Assembly (NCBI GenBank): GCA_028753945.1 | Contig: JAPNXP010000002.1 | Coordinates: 3,844,001 to 3,908,000, forward strand | Length of the DNA: 64,000 nt | Reading direction: 5' to 3' | From: Hexactinellida sp. DTS-2022 | Lineage: Eukaryota > Porifera > Hexactinellida | Part shown: positions 47,254-57,951 of the stretch, in pieces | Layout of the letters: every line of letters starts with the position of its first letter | How positions within the stretch are numbered: position 1 is the stretch's first letter | The notes under the pieces: generated by a model | What the model was told of the DNA's origin: nothing | The model's database searches: none | What the model saw: the letters and a program-made list of their open reading frames with translations, nothing else | Translations under genes and position numbers: made by a program

Positions 47254-47481
47254 CATGGGCGCCGAAACTCTCAAACGCTAGGGGGGTGTGACGTAATATT
47301 CAAATGTTAAAGTTGAAAAAAACAATGCGTATGGGATAAAATCAATGTTGGATGGGCATAATTGTATAGATATATACATCATCAACTGAAATTTACACGA
47401 ACTCATTATGAAATCAATAATTTCCCATTTTTCTTCCGGGTGACACCCTCCCTGACCCCCCCCCCACTTTCGGCGCCTATG
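47254..47481. mobile_element. hAT-type MITE inside a coding exon
   Basis: Ends CATGGGCGCCGAAA and TTTCGGCGCCTATG. AGCGTCTA is duplicated exactly (47246-47253, 47482-47489). It splits the gene between ..YIDA and ..VPWFF. It shares its family with 13162-13773. Confidence 0.93.
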
Positions 47482-47769
47482 AGCGTCTATGTATAGCTCG
47501 AAATCTGGCTCTCTTATGGATCTCACGTGGACCATCACTGCCATTTCCATCTGCAGGATTAACAACCAGAACTTGAACTGTGGATATAATTCGGCCCTAT
47601 TGGAGCATCAATCTTCCAGTGACGAACTATTCTCTTCATCTCCCAAACTATTGCAATACTCTAAGTATGCTTTCTGCAGAAGTAGATACATGCTGCAAGC
47701 TGTGATTTGGTGAACTCGTCGTGTGCGTGACACATGAACGACCCGAAGAAAATTATCTATTTACTATAT

Positions 47770-48190
47770 TTGGTTTGACTAATACGTACAGAGTTGTGAT
47801 AGATATAACTCAAATATATGTATCTTTTCGAAATCCATGGTTCATCAATAACAAATTTGTCGATTTTTTAAAAATCATGTAACTTTCGTTTAGTAAATCT
47901 GATTTGTTCAATTTTTGAGATCTGAAAACTAATAAGATAGTCGTCATTGTTCAAGTTTAGCAACAAAGGATTGCATACATGTTAACGGCGTTATTCCGAT
48001 TTAATCAGAATGTATGTGTCATCACTTTTTGTCCAAATCCTTAAGTAAATTTTTTCAAAAATTCTAGCATATTGATATATTATTGTGCTCTATTTGGATT
48101 TTAAATTAATAGGTTCTAAATATTAAATACAAAGAACTACTGTGTATGCAATATTTCTGAAAATCACTCCGGCAGTCTACGATTAAATAA
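47770..48190. repeat. Dispersed repeat R2, copy 2 (empty)
   Basis: It is the copy of 21285-22440 without the family 5 TTAA insertion; it marks the 5' limit of recognisable GCDTVS-family coding sequence. Confidence 0.8.
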
Positions 48191-48586
48191 AATATTAATA
48201 TTGTTTCGCATAGGAATATGTTATTTTCATATTAGCCCAGGAATGTAAAAGTCAAACCGAAGTTAATTCACTTTCAATGCAAATTGAAAGTGAAAATGGG
48301 ATTTTTCTATTTATACCTTGTGCCCCTATGCTGTAGAGGGATAAATTATTAATGGAAATAAAATAATAAAAATAAATCCGCCCGCGTCCGTATTTTGTGA
48401 AAAAATCTGGATGATAAGCAATTAATTTATTGTATTGGCCTAAAATAAATCCATAAATCATAATGTAGTAAATGTACTAAATGTAGTGAATGAACCAATT
48501 CTTTATTTTGGACAAATTTCTGTTCAAATGAGTAAACATCCATAAACATACATGCTGTGGCAACATCATTGCTCTTAGTGGTGATA
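48191..48586. other. Nothing recognised
   Basis: AT-rich spacer after R2. Confidence 0.3.
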
Positions 48587-50265
48587 TCAGATGTTTCCCA
48601 TGTGAGAATGCTCGCTCCACGTTCGCGCTGGTTGGGCGACTACCAAGGATAGTTCAAGCAATTCCAGATATAATAGGAAAGAGCTGCTCGTTCTCTTTCC
48701 ACCAACCCAAGACATAGAATTTTGATTTTCCAACCACTTGAGGCATAGCATTATATTTACCGAAATCTGTTTTATCAATATGCTTATTTAATGTTGCGTG
48801 GGCAACTTGCACGAAAAAGTCAAAATCTGCGAAGTGATTCATATTCTTTTGGACGTTTTCTGTTGCATTTTCGTCGTCACTGCTATATACTTCACTCTCA
48901 CCCCGAGGTACATACCCACAGTCAATAATTTGCTCGAGTCAAATCTCTCATTAAATTATTTTCCAAAATTTCACGAAATTGATCGGGGGATATCGTGAAG
49001 CTCACAACTCTGCACATCGATAGATGCATCTGGGTCGTTCCTATTAGTACCATGTCCTTGACCAACTGTAGGTACTAAATTGAACGCTCGGGACTCGTAG
49101 CAACAAGCAAATTTTGAATCTTCCCATAAACTTCACTATTCAATGCAGCTACATTTTGGGCTGCTTGAGTGGTCTGCCGTGCGGGGCCAAGAACTCCGAT
49201 TCATTGAACAAAAAATCTGCAAATCATCAACTGTTAGTTGCACTACTGAATCAGGATCGTAGTGCGCGAAATATTTCTGAATGGCTGGCTTGATTTGCCA
49301 TAATCGTTCAAGGATATCTGAGGTACTGCTCCAACGAATGTGGTGGTTCTGAATTACTTTCCAAACATGTGAAAATACTTCCAGCTCAACACCTTTTAGT
49401 TTCTCAGAACGATCACCACTTCTCTTAAGATAACTAACAAGTGCACGAATGCGTTTTAAGAATTGAGCGGCATTGGGATTACTTGAGACCATTTCTCCTG
49501 TGATATTCTTGTGCTCGCGTTTTCCGAAAGCTATGTCTATGGCATTGTTTATATTATGTGCAATACAGTGATTCCAAGCTACATCACCCAACGCTTTCTT
49601 CATGTTGGAACCAGCGTCAGACGTTGAATCAAAATCCAGTCTTTGTAATTCCCATTCCATTAATATTTTTTGTACATAACCTTTAATTTTTCCCCGGTCG
49701 CCAGTCCCTCCCAATACATGAAGTCCAAGCATACGCACTGAAAACAAAAGTTGAGGTCTATCCAACTCAACAAAATAGCTGCGTAATGGCGCTTGTTAAC
49801 TTCTTCGTCCCACATATCCAATTCGATATTAAAATGCTTGAATTTCCCACCCAATGACTTGAATTCGTTTTGGAACATTCAAAGAATGTCTTTCCTTTGT
49901 TCCATTTCTATTTCCTCCAATATATGGTAGAGCTTTGCGTATGTGAGACGTTTTAAGTTATCGTCCATTGTAATAATAAAATGGTCCCATGATTGATGCA
50001 TAACTGCATTAGGAGGAACAAATGAGTCTACTAGTCATTCAAACAGTTTTCTCATTGGATTCATATCTTTGGTAAACATACCCGAAATTTTGTGCATATC
50101 ATTATTTTTCTCGTTCTGAAGTGTAACTAATGTTGCGAAAACATTAAGTCCGTGGTCTTTCTTAATTTTGAAATGTTGAAGGCAACCGCTTGCACGTGCG
50201 ATGGTTAAAGGTGTACGGCACAGCTTACATGCTTCACGGAATACATTAATCTAATACTTATTTCG
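48587..50265 (-). pseudogene. BED-finger hAT transposase, degenerate
   Basis: Reading from high to low coordinates: a BED-type zinc finger CKLCRTPL..GCLQHFKIKKDHG (about 50235-50140), a helical region, DSTSDAGSNMKKAL and WNHCIAHNINNAI (about 49640-49530), the RWSSTSDILERL motif (about 49340), and the C-terminal dimerisation block VLGWWKENEQLFPIISGIA. The last is followed by TGA in place of Arg and then ILGSRPTSANVERAFSHMGN (48700-48590). Frames change several times and stops are present. The family cuts and pastes DNA with 8-bp duplications, but no ends were found for this copy. Confidence 0.85.
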
Positions 50266-50329
50266 CTACAGTAAAATTCAACTAAGTTCCCAGATATTAT
50301 TCAAGTGATTATAATGACAAGCTGCTCGT

Positions 50330-50670
50330 CCGCGCTACGCGCGTTCTTACAACTTGCACTCGGGCCTGCGGCCCTCGCTTGTATTAAAGTAAATGCTCTT
50401 TCTGATGTTATGCCGTTAATTCAGCGAGGTTCGCATAATTCGTTTATTATTTAACTGCTCCTTCAATTTATAACCAAATCTCCGTGCCAAATTTCAGTTA
50501 TATAATTATCCCTTATAATTACAGTTCCGAATTAAAGTGCAGACGGACAAATAATCATCGCGTTTAATATATAGTGCTAGATATACATAGATAGATACAT
50601 AGATATAGATATAGATATAGATACATAGTATATTATATATAGATAGTAGATTAGTAGATAGATGTGTGAG
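50330..50670. repeat. GC hairpins and AGATAC/TAGATA microsatellite
   Basis: CCGCGCTACGCGCG (50330-50343) and CGGGCCTGCGGCCCTCG (50361-50377) are compact palindromes like those at 33629 and 36514. An irregular TAGATA/AGATACAT run covers about 50585-50665. Confidence 0.65.
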
Positions 50671-50898
50671 AATCTAAAAGAGACAGATGTAAACATCGAT
50701 CTAAAAGAATAAGATGAAAAAGAAAACTCACCAAATTATAAGTTAATATTTAGCTTGATTTTATTGCCTGATATGAGCTTCATTACTTCTGGGTTCTAAG
50801 GTGATTATAATTAAGCACAATAGTTTATTGATATTATTAAATATAAAAGTGATTTGGGGTAACTTACATCAATAATATCCTTCAATAGTTCAATTTTT

Positions 50899-51105
50899 TT
50901 AAATTTCAATGCAATATTGGCGTTCCCTCTTTTTCCGCTTCCTGGAAACTGCAGCGGGCGGTTCTTCTTTTGCGGGAGGTTCTTCCTCGATATCTTTGTT
51001 ATCAGGGTTATCAGAGTTATCAGGATTATCAGGATGAGTCAATTCTTCCTCAGGGATTATAGAATTTAGTGAGAGTTTATCCATCTTAGCAATAGTATTT
51101 TGCAT
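50899..51105 (-). CDS. Small acidic/basic protein or first exon
   Basis: A 68-codon frame from an ATG: an acidic middle with PDNPDNSDNPDN and EEEPPAKEEPPA, then SRKRKKRERQ, which looks like a nuclear-localisation cluster. It precedes the BED/hAT relic on the same strand and could be its first exon. No homology is recognised. Confidence 0.35.
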   Translation of the reverse strand: MQNTIAKMDKLSLNSIIPEEELTHPDNPDNSDNPDNKDIEEEPPAKEEPPAAVSRKRKKRERQYCIEI

Positions 51106-51322
51106 TATTGGTTTAAAACTTGCTTTATATATTTATTTATTGAATTATTTGCTTATGACTATTACGGGAGCCATTGAAATAATGGGCCAATGCTCTAAAT
51201 ATACTGGTATATTATTTGATTGGACAATTTAGATTTGCTTATGACTACTTCGGTAGTCAATTAAATAATGTTCAAAACGCCAAATTAACATATTATTATT
51301 TGATTGGGCAGGTTAACGAAAT

Positions 51323-51422
51323 NNNNNNNNNNNNNNNNNNNNNNNNNNNNNNNNNNNNNNNNNNNNNNNNNNNNNNNNNNNNNNNNNNNNNNNNNNNNNN
51401 NNNNNNNNNNNNNNNNNNNNNN
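51323..51422. other. Assembly gap (100 N)
   Basis: Exactly 100 undetermined bases, the usual placeholder for a gap of unknown size. Any element spanning it cannot be judged. Confidence 0.99.
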
Positions 51423-51717
51423 ACATATTCAATAACTCCTCAACATGATTACAAGTATAGTACAAGCTTATTTATATCCGCAATAAATAACGGCTGCCAG
51501 GGGGTTTAGTGGCTTTTGGTCCGATTTTTAAGCATATTTTGAGACGTTTCGACTGTTCCTGAAGAGACTATAATTTAGAATGTTCCGATGTAAATTTTAA
51601 AAAGGCGTATTATCAACGTCCAGTCACGGTGCAATTGCAATTGGAGCGTTCTGAATAAATTTGTTGAGAAATCCCATACAAAAATGTTAAAATTAGCCAA
51701 AATTAGCCTCGGTATCC
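51423..51717. repeat. Diverged family 1 relative ending at TTAA
   Basis: ATTGGAGCGTTCTGAATAAA (51635) corresponds to ATTGGAGTGTTCTGATTAAC of family 1. The sequence runs to CGGTATCC and TTAA at 51718-51721. Confidence 0.55.
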
Positions 51718-51721
51718 TTAA

Positions 51722-52419
51722 GGTTCAGGTATACTCTACAAATTTCGAATATTTAGATAAAATCCAAATCATTGTCTATTTCTCTTTTATTGCATTTTGG
51801 GATTGTATTGATACCAATGAGTACTCTCAAGAGATTTCTAAGAAAGATTCCTATTATTTTTCCAGTTTGACACACTTAGGTCACCTCAATTTAGGAATAA
51901 TTGCTGTAAATTTTTTTTCAAAAGCCCCTATCTCAAAACTAACATTTTCAGAATTGCGGAAGAAGTCATTTTGTCAATTTTGGTCGTAGAATCAAAAACT
52001 CAACGGTTTCGGAGAGATCTCGTAAAGATACAACTTTTCAGTGCTGCGATTTACCCTAATATGAATAGTTCATCTGTTTTTTGGATTTTGGATTAGGAAA
52101 ATCTTCATTTGAAAATCGACATCACATAAAACTATTTGAAATCCAGAAAAATGTAGATATTCACAATTCCTGTACTCAAAAGTTATATTACATCCAGCTA
52201 AACACATTTTATCAATAATATTCTTGGTATTGTTTATCTTTTCTGATTGATCTATTCCGCAAAAATTGTAAAATTTAAAAAATGTTTTTTCCTCTATTAG
52301 TTTATTTGCCAATATTATTGTATTTTTGGCATCCTGAGGATGAAGTAAATCCGCTGTAAAAAAATTAATTCATTCGGGTAAATACTTATGGTAGAAGTAC
52401 TCTAGAGGATACCTGAACC
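51722..52419. mobile_element. TTAA element, family 2, copy 2
   Basis: GGTTCAGGTATACTCTA at the left and its near-inverse at the right, inside TTAA (51718-51721 and 52420-52423). It closely matches 20168-20862. The right flank (52424-52490) is the terminal piece of a family 1 element. Confidence 0.92.
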
Positions 52420-52526
52420 TTAACTTACTGGAGACGTTCTATAGAAACTGGCCATATTTAACTTTGTGACTCCTTATTATTATTTATAATATGACACCAA
52501 TTTCAATGTAAACTTACAATTATTAA

Positions 52527-52913
52527 GTTAAGACATGGAAGACGCACACTGCAACGATTGCTGATAAATCTCCAACAGAGACTTTAACCACTAATGAGGT
52601 AACACCTAAGCGTAACTGTGCTGATGAAAGCCCAATTAATGACTATAATATCCCTGAAATTGATTTGCAAGAAGTGGAGGTTATGGACACTACGATATTC
52701 TCAGCAGATAATGTGTTAATTAGTTTAATTGGGATGAAAGAAGAAATTATAAACAGCATATCTACTGGAAGTTGTCTCTCAAAAATGCAACCAATATTGA
52801 TGGAGCAAATTAACTTACCGCTTCGTGAATTTTCGGAATGGAAAAGTTTAATTACTCTAGAACTTTGTATTAAAGTTGAAAATCGACACGACATAATCCC
52901 GAAGAACAACTGA
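52527..52913 (+). CDS. Orphan coding-like fragment
   Basis: The frame is open for 128 codons and has a protein-like composition (ETLTTNEVTPKRNCADE, EIDLQEVEVMDTTIFSADNV, MKEEIINSIS). It begins right after a stop, with no convincing start before the ATG at 52665. The last 20 codons run into a piece of the family 4 element, so the true gene is truncated. No family is recognised. Confidence 0.35.
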   Translation, partial: VKTWKTHTATIADKSPTETLTTNEVTPKRNCADESPINDYNIPEIDLQEVEVMDTTIFSADNVLISLIGMKEEIINSISTGSCLSKMQPILMEQINLPLREFSEWKSLITLELCIKVENRHDIIPKNN

Positions 52914-52919
52914 CAAGGA
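52853..52919. repeat. Fragment of family 4 TTAA element
   Basis: TTGTATTAAAGTTGAAAATC followed by AACTGACAAGG matches 28909-28965. It is cut by the left end of the Ginger-like element. Confidence 0.7.
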
Positions 52920-53626
52920 TCGTTTCCAGTCATAATGCGTTTCGACTGCTTTTCTAGTCGAAACGCGTTTCGACCAGTCCAAATGCGTTTCCATTCTTAT
53001 TTATTTATCATGGGTATTTATTAAGCAAACTGTAAATAAATTAAATATCTAATTAGCTTAATGAGCAGAAATATAACTTGTAATATTTATTCTATTTAAG
53101 AAATATCAGTCATTCTAGTAGAATTGTTGTGCGTTCCTCAAGAGCTTTTTATGAAAATATTTGTGGTATGTATTGAGCCACTGTTGAGGCATTACAAGTT
53201 CGATTGTAATGCCTCAAGTATCTTAATATCATGATTCTCTATTACTTTGAAGTTGACGTAGGTAAGTACTAAGTGGAATGGACGGGCATTGGATAGAAAT
53301 ATATTCCTACTTTTTTATACCAAAATAACTCTCACTAGTAACCGCATCCATCCATTGATACAGTAGTAAATAATAACTATAACTAGTGAAGGGGAAATAT
53401 TGTCAGGTTCGTATTATGAAATTCCAATCTACCAAAAATAGTGATCATCATAGAGATATTTCGTAATATGGGAACTCAACTTGACACAAATCCTATTAAA
53501 TTTGTTAAATTGAGATCATGTCGATGTTTATAATATATATGTCATTTTAATTAATAAAGCAGACAAAACTTGTTAACAATAAACAGACCTACTGTAAAAT
53601 GACTTTCCATGATGATAATCAATCTA

Positions 53627-53797
53627 CAGTACACCCTCACTAATTGGAACCTCGTTAACCCTAATCATCGCTAATTCCAACGGTAGATAAGGCATTTTTT
53701 TTTTTTAAGTATAATTTTAAATGGAATTGGATATTAAATACGTAATATTTCGTTGGGACTAACGAGATTCGGATTAGCAAGGGCCGAGGGTGCACTG
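53627..53797. mobile_element. pogo/Tigger-like MITE, diverged
   Basis: CAGTACACCCTCACTAATTG at the left and AGGGTGCACTG at the right; TA lies at the left only. It is inside the Ginger-like element and is a relative of 39285-39613. Confidence 0.7.
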
Positions 53798-54005
53798 AAC
53801 TGTTAAACTAACCGTTAAGTATAAGATCCAAGTTGTTAATAACTATTGCAATAAAATATTTGTATCGAAATTTACCAGTTACAACTTTAATTGTCAAGTG
53901 GCTGCTACTGATCCTAACTGGAGTTATTAGAATAATTTTACTTTTCCGTATTTTCTAATTCGGTTACTTTCCTACTTATTTGTTATGGCAAGACCGTTTT
54001 CTGTG

Positions 54006-56719
54006 TCACTTGGAGCTGCAGAGTTTTTGATAACGTCTACACCTACAGCGTTTAGTCCCACAGCCACTGGTGCAATTACAAACTAGTCTGCTCTTACCGA
54101 GAGATGATACTAGGATTGCTTTCCGGAGTGTCACTGTATTCTCAGGAACTTCTTCAGGTGACAGAAAATTTGATTGGGAAAATTCACATTCTGTGGAAAG
54201 ATAACACCTGTCTAGTGTACCAGCCTGTGTACCAATTTTATAATACCTTTCTTCAGATCGGTGTGTTATCACCCCTGGAAGATTAGGGGGATCGAATGGA
54301 GACCTCTTATCGACCTCTGGAATAGGTAAGAGAATATTGTCACCAATTTCAAGTACCCTAGCCTTCTTTATTGATTGTTTTTCCATTCTTTTTATCTGTT
54401 TTTCTTGGCCACGTTTAGCTGTTTTTCGGCCTTGCTCAAGTGTGGTTTCTCTCTCTCCGAGACGACAACTCACACACCAAACAGGAGACCCATAACCCTC
54501 TGATCCTGCGACTGGAAATCCACATATGGTATGAACAGGAAGCTGACATCCAGGACATTGATGAGCGAGAGCAGAAATTTGACCACAAACGGCACAAAGA
54601 GGTTTGTTGACTCCCTTACTTCTAGGGCTGAGGCTTGGGAAATCCTACTACTAGTTCTAAAGTGTGATGAATTGAGTCTGTCGAGGAAGGTGGATCTAAG
54701 TCACAGGCGAGGTGAGTATTTGAATATAGACGACTATTATTAGGAGAATAAGACGATGTAGGGATAGGCATAAATTGATTAAGAGATGATGGATTAGGGA
54801 ATGGTAGTGACATATATTACTCCTGTGTAGGCCAATTAGACTGATAGCAGGCTGGATTATCAATGGGAGTAGTAATATTTATATCGAATTTGCTATAAAT
54901 ATTTGATTGATTTATCTCTCTCATGTATGAATCCTGATACTCGTGGAAGCTAGCGATCTCCGGGAAGTTATCGAGTTCTACATCAGGAGGTTCCAAAATG
55001 CTCTGATCATCCTCCATCTCTTCAACATGAGCTAGGAAACTGGATGAGAGTATACATATCACAATATTCAGGTGAGTTTATGGTATTTATTTTATTGTTG
55101 TCTCAAAATTAGTGCCTAACAGTGGTGGTATAAAATTAAATGCAAATAATCTCGAATCCGAACGTGGATTTCTAAAGGCCTTAAACCTAGAAGATGAGCA
55201 TTAATCAATATTCTCATATTATTCTAAAAGCCACAAAGCATATTTAGTTGTTTACCAAGACTTCGAGTGCTGACAATAATGAAGATCTTAAGAGTAAACT
55301 ATATTCGGATCGTATCGACAATTTCGATGCGTTACCTATTTTACTCAAATCAAAGAAACAATGGATTGTAATTGTCTAGATACAAGAACAATGGAGACAG
55401 ACATCATTATTAAAACCTCTAATGGATGCACAAGTTTGAAGAATATAGAACTGTCTTACTATGAATGATAATCAAAGAATATTTATTCTCAGCTATAATA
55501 CTAATTTCATCCGGTTCGATCAAACTCCAAATTATTAAGAATTATTTAGACTGCTTGGAACTCGATTTAGTTGAATTGGATGGAATTTTATTTCATCCTC
55601 TTCAAGAGTGCATAACCCAGTTTATATTTGAGGCAGTAATTTTTAGACACTTTCTATTTACGTATAAATCAACTTACTGATTCATTTCTTCTTCTGTAGT
55701 TACATCCGCAGCAATATCTTCAGGGATCCCAAACTGTTCTAATCCTGAACAGGGTATCTGCCGAAGAGGATGCGGTAAGGAGTATTGTTTTCTAGCGTGG
55801 AGTGTGGACTAGTGTTTATAGAATATTGAGCGATGCTAACACAATTCACCCAACACGAATCATTTGTTTTACGCATGAGGGAACCTAATACCTTTTTAAT
55901 CTCTCTGTTCACTCTTTCAACAGAGCCTTGAGATTGTGGATGTCTAGCCTTGCCATGAATTAGTTTACATTCTGGCCATTTCTCCCGGATCATCGTTGCA
56001 AGATTGATATTCTTGAATTCCTTACCATTATCGCTCTGTAGGATGTGTGGCGATCCAAACAGGCAGAATATGTCCAGAAGTTGTTCGACTACTTCCTGTC
56101 GCAGACTTGTTTCGCAATGGACGTAGCACACCAACTTTGTAAGGTGATCCTGATACACTAATAAGAAGCTGTAGGGTTTGTTGATTTCAGGAGTGTTCTG
56201 GAAATCAATTAGGTCGATTTGACCTCTTGAGGCAAAGTTTGAGGAATGCATAGGTTTACTGACTGTGCTCTTCAATTGTTTTTTACATTTCTGTTGTTGG
56301 CTCTCATTACAGGAATTCAGAAAAACTTGGACTAATTCTTTAGAAAATCCACAATACTTTTGCTTGAGGACTGCAAATAGTCTGTCTCTTCCAAGGTGTT
56401 TTCCTCCCTCTGCATGATTATTCTCAAACAAATCAAAGAGTGACTCTTTGGTGGCTACTCTCAACAAGTTATGTGAGTTAGTTGCGATTTCATAGAGGTA
56501 TTTACGAGAATTTAACTCTTTGACGAGGGACTTTTTTCTAAGTCTGTAGAACCTCTGGCGGGCAGCACCTTTATTGCTCGGACAAGTTGCGGAGCAAATG
56601 TTAATGATTTCAGATATTTCATCTGAACTGATAACTGAATTGGGACGTTGACTAGATAGATAGTCATTGAACCTCTTCACGGCGTGACATGCCAACAAGC
56701 GAATCTTCTTCTTGAACAA
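54006..56719 (-). pseudogene. KRBA2/SCAND3-like integrase
   Basis: From the ATG at 56719 come an N-terminal helical region (MFKKKIRLLACHAVKRFNDY), then an integrase zinc-binding HHCC module (HAEGGKHLGRDRLFAVLKQK..C..C, residues about 102-145). The integrase core follows: RGQIDLIDF, LQSDNGKEF and GSVERVNREI supply the D, D and E. At 55738 the frame shifts, and EQFGIPEDIAADVT follows in the neighbouring frame. The C-terminal region is spread over 55062-54817 and about 54620-54006, including a zinc-ribbon-like CAVCGQ..CPGCQ..CVSC and the Cys-rich tail CNCTSGCGTKRCRCRRYQKL; a TGA ends it where relatives have Cys-His. Gaps between parts may be introns. It would cut and join element ends in the nucleus. 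The family is recognised with confidence. Confidence 0.9.
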
Positions 56720-57241
56720 AGCAACGGGTATTATTATGAAAGACCGATACTTTCTAGCTATTTAGGTGGGATGTGTTGAATATTTGAGAACCGATTTATA
56801 CTTTCATTAACTTCAATCAAAAGATGAATAATAGCAGCTGTATCCAATAATAACGGTCATTCACAAGTCAACATTTCTGCTTTGTAGTATACTGCTGACT
56901 GCTCTTAGATTTGTGTTCAGTTACGATTGGATTCAGAATTAAGTTAAAATATATTTACATATAAAAATATCTCAATTCCCAAATTATACGGAGGTGTGGG
57001 GTAATTTATTAGAATTAGAATAAATAATACAAGTTATATTCTGCTCATCAAGCTAATTAGATATTTAATTTATTTACAGATGACTTAATAAATACCCATG
57101 ATGAATAAATAATTTTGGAAACGCATTGGGACTAGCCGAAAGCGTTTCGACTAGAAAAGCAGTCGAAACAAATTCCAACTAGTCGAAACGCGTTCCAAAA
57201 GGTCGAAACGCGTTTCGACTGGAAAAGCGTTTGGACTGCAA

Positions 57242-57947
57242 CATATACAGTGGATAGTATCACCCTCCCTCTGGCCGTTAGTGTCTTTTGAAAAGTGGGT
57301 CTAAATTGTAGAAATATGCATAATTAGAGTCAAACCAAAGTCGATACGTGAAACAATGTAAAGTAGTAGTGTATAGACTGGACAGTGTCTCCCTCCCCCT
57401 GGCCGTTAGTGCCTTTTGAAGTGTGGGTCTATATTATAGAAATATTCATAATTAGACTCAATCCAAAGTCGACCCTTGAAACTATATATACAGTGGACAG
57501 TGTCTCCCACCCCATGGCCGTTAGTGCCTTTTGAAGTTTGGGTCAATATTAGAGAAATATGCATAATTAGAATCAAACTATAGTGGACTCCGTTAAACAA
57601 TATATTAACAAGAAAGTCTCCCCCTCCCCCTAGCAGGTTGTGCCTATTGAAGTGTGAGTCTATATTAGAGAAATATATTTAGAGTCAAATTTAAGTGAAC
57701 TAGGTCAAAGTATATATTAAGTGATAAGTCTCTCCCTCTCTTTGGCTGTTAGTGCCTTTTGAAAAGTGGGTCTATATTATTAGAAATATGCATAATTAGA
57801 TTCAAACCAAAGTCGATACGTGAAACAATGTATACAGTGCACAGTGTCTCCCTACCCCTGGCGGTTAGTGCATTTAGAAGTGTGGGTCTTTATTAGAGAA
57901 ATATGCATATTTAGAATCAAACAAAGTTGACTAAGTAAGACAATATA
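57242..57947. repeat. 115-bp satellite array, six units
   Basis: The landmark GGC(C/G)GTTAGTG recurs at about 57277, 57405, 57520, 57637, 57748 and 57864 (spacings 111-128). Units contain CAGTGTCTCCCTCCCCCTGG and GTGTGGGTCTATATTAGA. Several unit joints hold TATTAA. Confidence 0.92.
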
Positions 57948-57951
57948 TTAA

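Larger units (their letters stand above)
41253..47760 (-). pseudogene. GCDTVS-family gene shattered by transposons
   Basis: This gene belongs to a large multi-copy invertebrate family of unknown function. Segments follow family order on the minus strand. 47760-47490: HVSRTRRVHQITA, then a TGA where relatives have Trp, then SIREPDFELYIDA. 47253-46440: MVPWFFVLDYTHYARWI, GLTGNPAALRRWMVSGPE, MRHHEDPKHVQLAFARDVKS, with frame shifts after 46775. 43862-42786: SVQVIIFDG, ASRVDIVLDEYKPD, NWQEFLRIDEN, LAPCTHEEAGTR, VDTDVVVLAL, MFHAFTGCDTVSCF, IEGLPPTKEALIQHTKRA. 41398-41253: the Cys-rich tail RELLRCGCKKGCGKQC..CHCGGLC and its TAG. The gaps are filled by the mobile elements at 47254, 45187, 44183, 43863 and 41401. 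Function is unknown; a transposon origin is possible. Confidence 0.88.
52920..57241 (-). mobile_element. Ginger-like DNA transposon with long inverted ends
   Basis: From about 52939 to 53105 the left end is matched inverted by about 57015-57185: GTTTCGACTGCTTTTCTAGT, CATGGGTATTTATTAA and TAAATATCTAATTAGCTT are shared. Both ends hold palindromic AGTCGAAACGCGTTTCGACT-type units, more of them at the right. The only gene inside is an integrase of the KRBA2/SCAND3 type. Exact borders and target duplication are unclear. Confidence 0.85.

Noticed and set aside
51216..51509. Open frame across the N gap
   Set aside because: The frame is open only because undetermined bases contain no stops; the flanks show no domain.
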